Source of the DNA: Pelargonium nanum
Lineage: Eukaryota > Streptophyta > Magnoliopsida > Geraniales > Geraniaceae
Direction: 5' to 3'
Assembly: GCA_036897485.1 (NCBI GenBank)
Contig: JAYMTF010000258.1
Coordinates: forward strand, 1 to 42,297
Length of the DNA stretch: 42,297 nucleotides
Of this stretch, positions 11,740 to 24,000 are shown piece by piece; position 1 is the first letter of the stretch; the number at the start of each line of letters is the position of its first letter. The translations under genes were made by a program, and so were the position numbers. Under the pieces are notes generated by a model that was not told the DNA's origin, did not search any database, and saw only the letters and a list, made by a program, of their open reading frames with translations.

Positions 11740-12483
11740 TTTGGTGGGGTTGTGACTCGGAGCTGAGTTGAATCGGCGAGTTAGTCTCTTTGTAACAAGT
11801 TATTTGCCCAAAATGGTCTAATTTGGTGTTTAAACCATCTATTTTGTTTTGATTTAATTTTAAATTGTTTTGTTTTGCTTTGAGTTGATTTCCAAATTGA
11901 AAATAAAATTAAGTTGTGTTTGAGAAATTATGGAATTTCAAAGGACAATGTAATAGATCTAATTTGAAATCTCATGGTCTAAACATGTTAAATCCAAATT
12001 ATTTGAGTTTAAAACAGTTCATTTGACTCAAATCCAGCATTTAAAACGCAATCAGCACGGAATCAGCACCTTTAAGCCATAACACACTCAGACTAATAAT
12101 CTTCATTCGTGCTGGGTAGGACCACAAAGGCGACAAATCTCTTCCTACCAAGTTTTCACTCAGTTGCATTCCTTATATAATTGAAGAATATGAAATGCAT
12201 CAATTTTATTTAATTTTGTCCCCTAATATATACAATTTTGCACCAAAATGATTAAGATTACAAATTTAGTAGACTAACATTATGAATTGACCAATTCAAA
12301 ACAAAATACCATTTTTTTATCGACAAAACAATAACGAAATAAAAATAAAACATTTTCAACTATTAACCAAGTTTTGCATGAATAAATGGCCCAATTTAAA
12401 TCATAAACATTTATACCGATTAAACAGTAAAAACTTGACCCGTTTTTATCCAACAGAATCCACAAATCAACCCGAAATGAATA
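11740..12483. other. AT-rich spacer between LSG1 and U1
   Basis: Contains the LSG1 promoter on its left side, then AT-rich DNA with no coherent reading frame. No RNA gene or mobile element was recognised until the U1 3'-end signal. Confidence 0.5.
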
Positions 12484-12498
12484 TTAAACTTGGAATTG
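12484..12498 (-). terminator. Plant snRNA 3'-end formation signal
   Basis: On the minus strand, directly after the U1 body, is CAATTCCAAGTTTAA. It fits the plant Pol II snRNA 3'-box consensus CA(N)3-10AGTNNAA exactly, with six bases between CA and AGT. Confidence 0.85.
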
Positions 12499-12661
12499 GG
12501 TGGGGGCTGCGCGAACGCAAGCCCCCGCTGGCACAAATTATGACGTACACTCTCCCACTTGGGGAGATGTTAAGCTGGTGCCCCTCCTAAGTGCAATGGA
12601 GGTCACCGAACCTAGGCCATAGTCCTTCTTGATCGACCATTGACCCCGTCCAGGTAAGTAC
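12499..12661 (-). ncRNA. U1: U1 spliceosomal snRNA
   Basis: RNA of the U1 snRNP, which pairs with 5' splice sites. Read on the minus strand, the 5' end is GTACTTACCTGG, with the splice-site-pairing ACTTACCTG intact; the usual first A is G here. Stem-loop I carries GATCAAGAAGG, the U1-70K loop. Stem-loop II has the U1A loop ATTGCAC on a perfect GGTG/CACC plus CCTCC/GGAGG stem. Stem-loop III is CATCTCCC-CAAGT-GGGAGAGTG. The Sm site is ATAATTTGTG, and the final stem is GGGGGCT..GCG-TTCG-CGC-AGCCCCC. Length is about 163 nt, normal for plants. All structural elements plus complete flanking signals argue for an active gene rather than a retro-pseudogene. Confidence 0.95.
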
Positions 12662-12683
12662 CCTTCTTTGTCTTCGATCTCTC

Positions 12684-12691
12684 TATTTATA
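12684..12691 (-). promoter_or_regulatory. TATA box of the U1 gene
   Basis: TATAAATA on the minus strand, covering positions -23 to -30 from the U1 start at 12661. Confidence 0.9.
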
Positions 12692-12724
12692 GCCTCTCTC
12701 TCGCGTCTCCTCTCCACTTCTGTC

Positions 12725-12735
12725 CGATGTGGGAC
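12725..12735 (-). promoter_or_regulatory. Upstream sequence element (USE) of the U1 gene
   Basis: GTCCCACATCG on the minus strand is a perfect match to the plant snRNA USE consensus RTCCCACATCG. The gap to the TATA box is 33 bp. In plants this three-to-four-turn spacing specifies RNA polymerase II; Pol III genes such as U6 have about 10 bp less. Confidence 0.92.
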
Positions 12736-12739
12736 TTTT

Positions 12740-13990
12740 GTTTCACAGCGCTTATATGTTTTTTTTTCTCTCTTTCTTTCTTTATGCAGCTGCGACTGCG
12801 CCAGCTGGTATTTTATTTCTCTTTCTATGTGGTGTTTATAGAACTTAGGTGATAAATACATTTCAGCTGCTTTAATTGTGGTGTTTTTCACTGTTTTCTC
12901 TCTCAAAATTTTGGGCATGATAGCTACAGGTTTGGAGTAAATGTTTTGTTTCACGTGTATTTGGTACATGTAGGCGTAAGTAGTCGCTTAAAACTTTGTG
13001 TATATGGTGCCATCTTCTCGTATGCGGGAAGGTTAGCAGCTGGTTGGGTGGATCAGTATCAAAATCAGAGGTGTTCGAATGGTGGCAGCCGAGGGAAGGT
13101 TGGCGGACACGATCTTAGTTCGTGTAGCTTTGAGTTGGGCGGCCGAATGAAATGGCGGTGGACTCTGATGCGTTTTAAGAGGTAGTTTAAGCTTTGCATA
13201 TCGGATAGGATAATAACAATGTATCCTGTTTGATGATTTATGATATATTAGTTCTTTCTACTCAATTTAGTTGCCCGTTTGTTAGGCAATTTGCAAATAA
13301 ATTGGTCTATGCTCTTACTTCGAGAGTCGCTTAAGTTTGCAAGCCCGTGTTTAGATTAATATTGTTGGCAAATGATTTTTGGTTACATGTACTATTTTGC
13401 ACCGATAAATGTATGGTCTCATTACACGTCATCTTTCACACCGATAATTGAATCGAAGTCCACCGATAATTTTTTGCCTATTTTTGCACAATAAATGTAC
13501 GTAAGTAGACGTAAAACACATGTATTTCGCTCTGATCATTTTGATATTATCATCATTACATAACTTGTCTCAAAATAGTACACTTAACGTTACAAAATAA
13601 ATACACATCTCAAATTTACTTCTAATGTGTGACTAATCACAAGAACATACTCATTATTCAACAACTCGAGTGGAAAAAGAAGCCTAACAATAACATTAAC
13701 CTCAATGCAAGCGGCTCTTAGGATTTTGAACATCTTCAAATAAATACTACATGATCGCATAACCGTAACAATATGTATATAGAGATGGCTATAACAATCA
13801 CAAATCATACCTGCTGCGCTTACTTATTCCCCGTGGCAAGCAAAGCCAATCTTCCCGACCAGACCTTCGCAGGCGCCAGTGGCACAAAATAGCATGATCG
13901 CATCTCCTCACATTGCAAACCCGTATGTACAAAATGATCAAATAGCAGCACGTGGATGGAGAAACGGCCTGAACGAGTTGTCTTCCGCGA
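12740..13990. other. Spacer between U1 and the IQD gene
   Basis: Upstream flank of U1, then a moderately GC-rich stretch at 13010-13190 that holds a 79-codon open frame on the plus strand (12946-13185) with no recognisable motif. The part from 13560 to 13990 probably includes the IQD 3' UTR. I see no supportable gene here. Confidence 0.4.
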
Positions 13991-13995
13991 GATTC

Positions 13996-16900
13996 TTATG
14001 CCACGGACTGCACGGGATTTGAATCAACTCTTCCATTGACTTTAGATCGTTCCTTATTGGGCTTCTGAGAGACGGGTGTCCCTTTGACTGCAGTTCTAGC
14101 TGGATGCCGGACCACCTGAGCCCCGGGTCCTCGGCCTGCTCAAACCAAGTAAATATAATCAGTAAAGTATTCATTTTAGAAGAATAAGGCTACTTTAGAC
14201 GAGTCAATTAACAATTGGTCTAATTAGATCCGAAGAAATTGGCTATTTAAGGTATCAGAAGGCTATTCAGTCCAGTGTACCTCTTTGACCCGCCTCGAAT
14301 TTGTCAAAACAAACCCAAATCAGAACATACTATCCAGTTAAAGAAAAATAAACTACCAATACAGTCTCTGAACTATTAGAACCTTACCAAATTGGCCCCT
14401 AAAGTTAATTGTATGTCAAATTAGTTCACCAACTATTGAAAGCTGGCCAAAATAGTTCCGGCGTTAACATCCTTTAAATATTACTATTAGTTTCAATCTT
14501 TGTTATTTCTTCAATGCCACATCAGCAAAAAACTAACGGAAATTAATGTGGGAGACCATTTTGGTCAGTTCTCCAATAATTGAGGGACCATTTTGGCATA
14601 CAGTTAGTTCGGGAACCAAACTGGTCAGGTCTTGATACTTGAGAGACCATTTATGTCACTTTTCCATTAATAAACTATAATAAGTTTTCTACATTAGGGA
14701 TATTCTGCCCGAATAATACTTCATCCAGACATATCATAAATGGGGCCTAAAAGGTTCGATGGTTGTTAACAAAGAGCTAGCAATTCGGGTTTGGGTTGAA
14801 AATTCCTAACTCGAACTCAAACCGCAATAAGTTTGGCCTCATCCTGAAAATCAACTGGGCCTAATTCATGTGACCCGAAGCTGAAAAAATGTGGGTCATA
14901 TTTTGGGTACCCGTAGGTTCAGGCCCAAATTGCCAGCTCTAGTTGTGCGTGTGTTGGAACTAAAACATTGCACGTGAATCTGCAATTGAGCCAAGTAAGA
15001 GGATTGTTGCTCCTAACTAGTTTGGACAGTCCTTTCAAAGGGGCCATCATATTAAAGCTTGCACACATATTTCGGAAGAGAGAGAGAGAGAGAGCGTACC
15101 ACTATTAGGCAGAGATAATCGCTTTTTCGCCAGCCTTTCCGGTTGAGTGGATCTCTCTTTTGGGTTGCTACGGGATCTCGAACCAATACCAGGTCCCGGG
15201 TTTGCTTCTTGAACTGAATTTTCAAGAAAAGGCTTAGACTTCGATTTGGCGAATATTGTATTGGATGCTTCTAGTGCACTTGTTGACTTACTAGATGAAG
15301 AATTACTCCCATCGGAACGAGATGGTCCTATCTTCTGACTAATAATGTTGGAGTGATGATTCGAAACAGGTTTCTTTCCAGCAGATTTTAACTGTGATCT
15401 AGCGCCATTCGTACCCTCAGCACATCCATTATCGGGAATCATCACTCCGTCTCTTAGATTAATGTCAAGAAAGCGATTCTCCCATGGACGTACAGCCATC
15501 CATCGCTCCAACCAGTTCCAACCCCAGCTGCTTTTATCGGGTTCAAAACCAGAAGGAACAGCCAATTGCCTTGAGCCTGCCTGCCACTGCAGATAAAAAA
15601 AATAGCAACATTAACCCTTCTGCAAAAGAAACACCTCATAGGACACATTATGAGTGGAGCTTAGAGATCTTTGCTACGAATTTAACATGATTTTCAAATA
15701 TTTAAATGGACCATAGTGCTAATTAAAGATTGTATTTTATTTAGACAGCATTGTATATTACAACAAAAGTGTTGAAATTCTTTCCACAAAAAATAGTACA
15801 AAGAACAAGCTGGAAATTTGACTTTGGCAGCTTAAATTCCGAATTTCCCGCTCCTTGTGGAAACATGATTTTTATGACAAGCTAAAATGTAAGGGGGGAA
15901 AACTAGTATTTTAGTTGTTACCTATAATCTTTGTACTTGTTTTAACTTGCTTCTCATTTGAAACCCCATGTTGTAGACATATTTTGAATCCTACAAGATC
16001 TGAGGCAAATCCAAATCCAATTTCTTTGAACATCCAAACATTGGATTTGCCTAGAATTCAAAATTTCAAATTAAATCCTAGAATCCAAACAGGCAGTGTA
16101 GGCTCCTCCTTTCTCCCTCTCTTTCAGTCTCTACCTTGCTTTCTAAAGGACTAGTTTTCATTTCATGCAAGTTGTTAATATCATTACAAATAGATTCTTT
16201 GTTCATCAGCAAGGATGCTATCACATTCTCACCTGATGAGCCAAAGCATAAGCCATGGCTCGCTCACGCTTTGCTGCAGCCTCCTGTCTTTTTAATAACT
16301 TTGCTTGAATTTCTTCAACAGACCCTACACTGTCACACCATCCATCCTGTATAAAAGTAAAAAATGCCATAATGCAGTTAAGACCTAAATATGATATACC
16401 TTCCGTAATCCTTACAATTAACACTTTCCATGACTAGCAGAGGAGGGCAGGTTCCTTACTTCTATTTCACGCACACGAGTCTCATTTACAAGTTGTTGCT
16501 GAAAGTTATGTTCTTCTGTTTCACTTTCCAACGACAGACGAACACGCCTTGCACGCACACGAGCCTGGACTCTTACTAAGGCTTGCATGCAGCGAAGAGT
16601 TATTGCAGCTTGCTTTCTTACCGCATGGCCTCTGACAAGGGCTTGAAGTCTCACCAGTCCTTTCAAAGCCCGTAGAGCTCTTCTAGCCTGATAAGTTTCA
16701 AGAAAACTATAGTCAACCTTAGAAAGGATATGATAAGTATTGTTTAAGTAGTTCAAAGAACGCAAATAACTAACTTATATTATTTCCAAGACAATCTGTT
16801 GAAGAAATAAGTTTAGGTTGAATTAAAGTATTCCTGGGCCTGATTACTATCAAAGGCTAAAGAAGGAGGAAGGATAAGGATTCAGGAATAAACCACTGGA

Positions 16901-17556
16901 CATGATGTTGAACAATACTAATAGTAACATGTAAATTTAAGGAAAAGAAGATTGATCTCAGATGCACCTTTAACTAAAAAATGCAGGCACCAACAATATA
17001 CGACTAAAATATGACAGAGAGCAGCCAATACCAGGAAACCTCGAAAAGCAGTTTGGATGCGTGTTGCAGCCCAATCTTCTCTCAGAATTTGTTGATTGTG
17101 AGTTGTATCTTGTACTTGAAGTGTGATTGATGGTGAAGCAACAACATCGGTGATTGAAGAACTATTGGCATCTCCAACTGTTGGATTCGCATTTTGATTT
17201 AACTCATCTTGAAGCTTATCAGTATTAATCTCAATAGAATGCTTTCTTCGATGTCGAGACTTGCTAGTAGCTGATTTCTGCAACAAATGTATTGAACTTG
17301 TCACTATTAACTATAAGGTATGAAGCATTTAACTTTAACAAGTGCACAGAGACTTGTATTCAAAAGAATTGTGGAAAAACTAAATTAGATCCCTGCTACC
17401 GATTGAAAAAGAAAGGTTTAATTCTTATTTGTTTTTTCTTTGGAAGCACACAAAAGGGGAAGTAAAACCTACACTTTCATTATTCTCTGACGATGGTGAC
17501 TTTTCTGATTTCTTCAATCCAACCAATGTTTTAATCCATTTTCCCGATATCCCCAT
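13996..17556 (-). CDS. IQD: IQ67-domain (IQD5-like) calmodulin-binding scaffold protein
   Basis: IQD proteins bind calmodulin through the IQ67 domain and scaffold it at microtubules and membranes. Six coding exons: 17473-17556, 17032-17277, 16460-16687, 16233-16346, 15100-15586 and 13996-14135, giving 432 residues. The N-terminus [20 protein letters not shown] is the family start. The IQ67 domain begins near residue 98: [12 protein letters not shown], split by a phase-0 intron after FRGFL at the site typical of the family, then [14 protein letters not shown] and [15 protein letters not shown]. The helix [28 protein letters not shown] and the [21 protein letters not shown] motif follow. The Ser/Lys-rich tail ends in NPVQSVA. 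The overall pattern is closest to IQD5 among members I recall. The C-terminal exon (14135 to 13996) is short; its frame is confirmed by phase. Confidence 0.95.
14345..14668. mobile_element. Foldback (inverted-repeat) element in the last IQD intron
   Basis: The left arm (words TCTCTGAACTATTAGAACC, CAAATTGGCCCCTAAAG, CAACTATTGAAAGCTGGCC) is an imperfect reverse complement of the right arm (TCAGTTCTCCAATAATTGAGG, GGGAACCAAACTGGTCAGG, ACTTGAGAGACC). The roughly 320-bp palindrome has no coding capacity and resembles plant MITE-like 'agggaccaaattgg' repeats. The target duplication is uncertain: AATAAACTA occurs at both edges (14347-14355 and 14669-14677), but the left copy may be part of the arm. 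Confidence 0.7.
15079..15095. repeat. GA microsatellite at an IQD splice donor
   Basis: A GA run on the plus strand (CT on the transcript), beginning 4-5 nt inside the intron after the donor at 15099. Confidence 0.85.
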
Positions 17557-19200
17557 AGCATCAGTCAGGTCAGCAAATAAAGAAAAAAACTGCCAGAGAA
17601 AAGCGTATAAATAACAATAATGTAAGTTGTTCTGCTCTTTAATATAACTTTAGCAACGGAAGAAGACTGATTATGAAAAAACAAGTTTGATAATTTGTGT
17701 TAGAAATAATATCATATTGATAAAGCAACTGAAAATAAGATACTACAAGCCCTTGATAAAAAAAGTAATAATAATTAAGATGTAAAATAGCATTACATGA
17801 AATGAAGAAACTCATAATCCTTGTTTCTTTATAAGGGCACAGGTTCAGATATAGCTATAGCAAGGACACCGGTACCCTGTAATGAATTACATAATTGCAA
17901 CTAAGAGTCTGAGATGATGCTTCAGTCTTGAAAGTGAACTTGGTTACTCTATCAGTTAACAGATTCCATATTTGTATCAAATTATGGCACTTTCAGAAGA
18001 GAGACTTTATCTACTTTCAGAAGAGAAACTTTATCCAAGTGACATTATGAGGACCATATCCAGTGTACATTAAGAAGATGGACAATCCTCTATCCTATTT
18101 AATATTATATGTTAGCTATTGATAGATCCCTATACCATGTCTAAATGTCACATTGGATATCAAGTGAATAATTTTTCATGGGTTCAGCATGAGCACATGT
18201 AGTGTGGGATTTCTGATCCACAGTTGGCTGAATGACAAGACAGAATCAAGAGAATTTACACCTGTTCATTCCTCACAAGGGTCTTTGAATATGAGTTCCA
18301 ATTTTGAAAACGTAACCAAACCCTTGCCCTCCTATAGTCCTATGTTCCGGAGGAATTGGTTAATTTATCCTCTACATAATTTAGTAGCATCAGCAACTCC
18401 TAAAACTGAGACTCGCATGGTCAGACATTACCGCTACTCAAGCACATAAGCAATCCTATGCACCAACTGAAAACATAAATTACAATTGCAAGCTGACACT
18501 GAACTAAGAACATAAAAATTCACTCCAAATATTTCAGCAGATTAAGACAAGCTGATGCTGAGAACAGCAATGTGATCCTCCCATATCTTCAACCTCATAA
18601 ACCAAACATGTAAACAAAATCGCAAAATTCCAAGCACACATAAACAGACTCTATCAAAAAGCACAAATACACAGTAGATTATCATAAATAGCCATCTTCT
18701 CTTATATAGTGACAGACTACAGATCTCATAAATTCCAAATATAGAATTGTATCTCAATCTAATCTCAAGAGCTCAAAAATGACAGTGATATCATAAACAA
18801 CCAATGCTCGTGAGCTCAACTATACACACAATTGCAAGTCAAAGGTTAACAAAAATGCAAAGACCGAATCAAAACCACAGAATTGACAAATTCACAGCCG
18901 GAAATTAACAAAATCGGTAAAATCGAACCAGATCAACCGATCGCGAGGTCAAGCAGCTCAAATCACCAGAAATTTCAAGCAATGCAGAAACAAACACAGT
19001 GAAGAACCAGAAGAGGCAAAAAGGCGATAGCGATACCTTTAGAGGTGTGGATCTGCGAAGAGACAAAACATCAACGTCTCTTCCTTTTCGAATTCACCTT
19101 TCGAGATTATCAGAATCTCCAATCATCGAAGCGAACAACACGCACTTTCTCTCTCTATAGTTTTCTTCGTCGTCGTCGTCTGCTACAGTCACTTTCTCTC
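17557..19200 (-). promoter_or_regulatory. IQD 5' untranslated exon and leader intron
   Basis: A good acceptor (CTGGCAG, exon resuming at 17589) lies 33 nt before the IQD start codon. A good donor AAAG|GTATCG (last exon base 19037) lies about 1.45 kb further upstream in a CT-rich leader. The intervening sequence has no conserved coding frame. This implies a leader intron of about 1447 nt, a structure common in plant genes and often expression-enhancing. It is predicted only. Confidence 0.55.
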
Positions 19201-19209
19201 TCTAGAGAG

Positions 19210-20690
19210 ATAAAAGAGCCGGCAAGGTGGGAGAGAAGCGGTGCAAAACGACGTAGTTTAGAATGTGCAGTGACTGTCGGGTCGTTTTCATGCATGAAGC
19301 CGAAGAGTCAATCACGGGGATGCTAAATCAGTGTGTCCCCACCGAACCGGTTACATTACTGAACCGGAAATTTTGGTCTCTATGTCGACTTTCCGTCGAA
19401 TCGACTTTAACCGAGCTGGTTCTTTCGGATTTGACCGACCTATTTTATGCCACTTGAACTTGTAAAAATACATATCGTGATTTGGGTTTGTGTGGGGTTT
19501 GCATATATTTGGAGAGTACATGTTTGCCCAACTCAATCAGCAATGTATCGATGACAAGCCCAACTAGGTTTGAAAATCAATCGATTCTATTCTATATGAC
19601 GAAATTGTCGTATATATACACACAAGATAGATTTTGGCCACATCTTTGGGTGTAGAGTATGTACTTGTTGGTTGTTGGTTTTTAGTCGATTTGATTGCAT
19701 CATCGAGTCTAGTCCGATATGAGAAAACATTAAGATAGCATACAATATTAACCTAACTCTTTGCTAATTGTTAAAATTAAAAAAATAAGACGTTCATTTA
19801 CTACCAATTAATACATTTTTGCGGCAAAAAGTTTCCTAAGATCTCACGCCCCTTTATTATTTAGCATGTACCCCTGCCATTGGTATCAGGTCGCCCATAC
19901 TTTTCGAGTCTTATACATGAATTAGTGAAAGAAGTATTGTAACCACTTTCATGACGTACGTACCACAATTATATCTAGTCCGTCGACTAAAAATAACACA
20001 TTTTTTTACAGTTTATATCACAATCTAAAATTTTGTTATGCAACTTTTATTTTGAGCGAGTATCTGACAAACGATGTGACGTCAAGATAATAAGATGTTT
20101 GAAGAGCTCGTTGTATTGCTAAACTCAATAGTGTGTATTGTTGAGGATGACATATATAGAGATAAAATTTCAATCATTGATGAATGGTAAAATTTAGCAA
20201 CGATTTGCATGTTGTTGGTGCATGCATCTTTTAGCATGCGTGTCGTGTTTGTGTTGTGTTGAAAGTCGTTTGTGAGTTGCACGATTCAACACGAACATAA
20301 CACGTTTGACGTGATAACTAAATGAGTTTTATTGACATGACATTACGCGATTAACACGAGCATGACTCAACACATTTGACCTGTTATTGTGATTAATTTT
20401 TAATTACACCAATTAAATGCACATGTTGGGCATGTCGGACGTGTCAAAACACGTCTAGTTAACCGTGTGTGCAAAGACTCAACACGAACACGACACAGTT
20501 GCTAAACGAGTAAACTCAAATATGCTAGTTTCGTGTAATGTTTGTGTCATGTGTCGTGTGTCGACACAAATTGCACATCTTTTTGACACATGAACAATTT
20601 TTTCATTATTTATTATTACTACTATTATTTCGATTTTACAAATCTAACCCCAAAAAAATGCACGTGTGAACTAAAACGTTGAACTAGTTG
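19210..20690. other. Divergent intergenic region between IQD and the J-protein genes
   Basis: Separates the left minus-strand block from the right plus-strand block. The 20280-20580 part is rich in AACACGA/CGTGTT words (ACACGAACACGACAC), a dispersed plant repeat type also seen in introns at 23330-23660, 26930-27350 and 35210-35470. No gene is seen. Confidence 0.5.
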
Positions 20691-20694
20691 TTAA

Positions 20695-20707
20695 GAAGTT
20701 TCTAGAA
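20695..20707. promoter_or_regulatory. Heat-shock element 1 of J-protein copy 1
   Basis: GAAGTTTCTAGAA is three perfect alternating GAA/TTC units with 2-nt spacers, the heat-shock-factor binding site. It lies about 136 bp upstream of the TATA box. Confidence 0.85.
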
Positions 20708-20756
20708 GAACGATTTCACCGAAAAAGAAAATAAAAGAAAACGACCAAAATAAAAA

Positions 20757-20769
20757 TTCTAGAACCTTC
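20757..20769. promoter_or_regulatory. Heat-shock element 2 of J-protein copy 1
   Basis: TTCTAGAACCTTC is a second perfect three-unit heat-shock element, 73 bp upstream of the TATA box. Two such sites strongly suggest heat induction. Confidence 0.88.
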
Positions 20770-20842
20770 TTTCCTAAAACACGCCACATCACGGGACTCA
20801 ATCGCAGCCGTCCGTTGCCAACGACGGTAACGATCACAACCG

Positions 20843-20850
20843 TATAAATA
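20843..20850 (+). promoter_or_regulatory. TATA box of J-protein copy 1
   Basis: TATAAATA, 152 bp upstream of the start codon and downstream of two heat-shock elements. The same octamer precedes copy 2. Confidence 0.85.
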
Positions 20851-21002
20851 CTCTGCCTATTGCACAGTCTCTGTCTCTCTGCTGCGAACAATCTGAGAGC
20901 TCTGCGTTTTCTCAGACTTCCATTGATACGAACCTTGCAGTTCCCGATTCAACGGTAAAATTTCCTGAAAAATCGAAGACGAGACCGATCTGAGAAGACG
21001 AC

Positions 21003-24000
21003 ATGTACGGAAGAGCGCCGAAGAAGAGCGACAATACGAGGTACTACGAGGTGCTCGGAGTGTCGAAGAATGCTTCGCCGGAGGATCTCAAGAAGGCTTA
21101 CCGGAAAGCTGCCATCAAGAACCATCCCGACAAGGGAGGTGATCCCGAGAAGGTAATTTTGTGTTCCCGTTAATTTAACCGTTAGGTTTCGCTTTGATTG
21201 CACATTGTTTACGTCGATTCTGGTATGCTGTGTTCGGATCGAACCTATTGTGATTGTGATTGCTTGATTTTTGAGTATCTGTATCCGAGAAAATTGAGGA
21301 AGAGAAAGTAAAAGGTCGGAGTGTTGATTAGAAAATTGAGAAGCAGAAAGTTTAAGGACAAAACGGGATTTGGGGATTTTACATTAGTATCTGATGGCAT
21401 ATTGATTTTTACATTGTTGACCTGATTCTGGTATCTTATGATCGGGTCAAAGCCATCGTGATTGTGATTGCGTGATTTTTTAGGGTATCTGTAGCCGATT
21501 CTTAATTTTTGTTTGGATCAAACCTATGTTGATGGTGATTGCGTATTGAGGGACTGAAAATGAAAGGTTGTGTAGTGTAAGTTTGTATGTATAATTGGAT
21601 AAGAAAATTGACAAGCAGAAAGTTAAGGTCAAAAGAGATTTGGCTTTTAGAATTGTTATATGATGGGTACATTGAGTTGGCTTTTAGATTTGGCCTTTTA
21701 ATTTTTTACCAAGAAAAATGATGAATTGAAAATGAAACTACTAAGCAAAATTAGGTATTTGTTTGATTACCAAGATATACAAAGCTAGAATGAAATTTAG
21801 CTGTTGGAAATTTTTTTAATGTCTGAATGGAAGAAACATCAGTGATTTTTATAGAATTGTAATTAGATTTTAGATCATCCATGTAGGGTTTCATATTGTG
21901 GTATGGTTATGCTATTTGTCCATAGCTTAGTTTCTAGAGAAGCACTGATGGTTCGACAGGTGAGATCCAAGTGTGAATTTTCTCCTAGATTTGGTCTATA
22001 TCTATAGAGATGGTATTGTTATGTCAGACAAGTGACAATTAAACTTGTGATTTGTTGCTGCTTTCAGATTTTATAATTGACCTTAACATTCTAGATAATT
22101 GTTTCAGTTCAAAGAGCTGGCCCAAGCTTATGAGGTACTGAGTGACCCTGAGAAGCGTGAGATATATGATCAATATGGTGAAGATGCACTCAAGGAAGGA
22201 ATGGGAGCTGGTGGCGGTGGCGGCCATGACCCATTTGATATTTTCCAATCTTTCTTTGGCGGAGGCGGATTTGGAGGTAAAAGACATTAGATTTCATATT
22301 TGTAAACTTTAGTGCGTGCGGTGTCTTATAGTATTGTGAAGTTTGGTCGTGTTGTAAATTCATGTATCTATATGTGAGCAGGTGGTGGTAGCAGTAGGGG
22401 AAGAAGGCAAAGGCGAGGAGAAGACGTGGTTCATACACTGAAGGTCTCACTGGAGGATCTGTATCTCGGGACATCCAAGAAGCTTTCACTTTCACGAAAT
22501 GTGATATGCTCCAAGTGCAGTGGGTGAGTGCATAATTGTTGCATTGTAATATAAGTGATTGAAAATCCAAACCCTAATTATTGTCCATGTCAATTGCAGC
22601 AAGGGATCGAAATCCGGAGCATCGATGAAGTGTGCCGGCTGTCAAGGGAGCGGTATGAAAGTCTCAATCAGGCATCTCGGCCCATCCATGATTCAACAGA
22701 TGCAGCACCCTTGCAATGAATGCAAGGGTACTGGAGAGACTATCAACGATAAGGACCGATGCACACAGTGCAGAGGAGAGAAAGTTGTGCAGGAGAAGAA
22801 AGTGTTGGAAGTAGTTGTGGACAAGGGAATGCAAAATGGGCAAAAAATAACATTCCCCGGAGAAGCCGATGAGGCGGTACGTAACCCAAAGTGTAAACTA
22901 AACTGCAACCCATTTGCCATTTCTGTTTATGAGACTTAATGAATGTATTTTGTTCTGTTACAGCCCGACACAGTCACTGGGGACATAGTCTTTGTCCTAC
23001 AGCAGAAGGAGCATCCCAAGTTCAAGAGAAAAGGCGACGACCTATTTGTGGAACATACTCTTTCTCTAACTGAGGCTCTTTGTGGGTTTCAGTTCGTGTT
23101 GACTCACTTGGATGGCCGTCAGCTTCTAATCAAATCAAACCCTGGGGAAGTCGTGAAGCCAGGTATGTGTAGATTTGAACTTATGGCATGTTTGGGAATT
23201 GAGATTTCATTTTTTGAATTGTGTTTGGGTAGAAAGATTTCGGCTAGGGCTACAATTTGGGTCATAATGTGTTTCAAACACACAAATTTTAGTGGGTTTT
23301 GGGTTCATCTTAACTGTGTTTGTGATGACTAACTCATCCTGTTCAGTCAATCACTGTCATATTCGTGTCGAACCCACTTGACCCATTTAATTTAGTTGGT
23401 CATAAACAGATTGTGTAATGCATTTAATAACCCACTCATTTACGGATAAAATTGTCATTTGACTTCGTATAAGTCAAATGGTCTATGTCGGGTCAACTTG
23501 AATACATTTAAGTGTTGGGTCATGTTGAACTCACTTATGTAAACATGTTGTGTCAACTTGCTCGTAATTGGATTGTATTTGCAACGTTCTCTTGACGTGT
23601 TTGGGTTTTAACACAATCGAAACAAATACGGTCCGCTAACTCAAATTGACACCCCTATCTCAATCCCAGCCTCATGTAAATGTGAAACGTCCCGCGTATT
23701 CTTTAACCTAACGTTGTCATTAACCTTACAGATTCATACAAAGCGATCAACGAGGAGGGGATGCCACAACACAAGAGGCCCTTTATGAAGGGCAAGCTCT
23801 ACCTCCACTTCACAGTAGACTTCCCGGACTCACTGAGCGCGGACCAGGGCAAGGCTATGGAGGCCGTTCTGCCAGCAAGGCAATCTAGCCAGCTGAGCGA
23901 CATGGAGCTAGATGAGTGTGAGGAGACGACTCTTCACGATGTCAACATCGAAGAAGAGATGCGAAGAAAACAACATTCACAAGCCGAAGCTTACGAGGAA

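Noticed and set aside
12538-12969. 143-codon open frame on the minus strand over the U1 locus
   Set aside because: It overlaps the U1 RNA and its promoter, has no protein-family features, and is explained by the RNA gene.
12946-13185. 79-codon plus-strand frame in the U1-IQD spacer
   Set aside because: No recognisable motif, no conserved texture and no splice context; left unassigned.
14347-14677. 9-bp AATAAACTA repeat as a Mutator-type target duplication
   Set aside because: The left copy seems to lie within the inverted-repeat arm, so the match may be coincidence in AT-rich DNA; classification left open.
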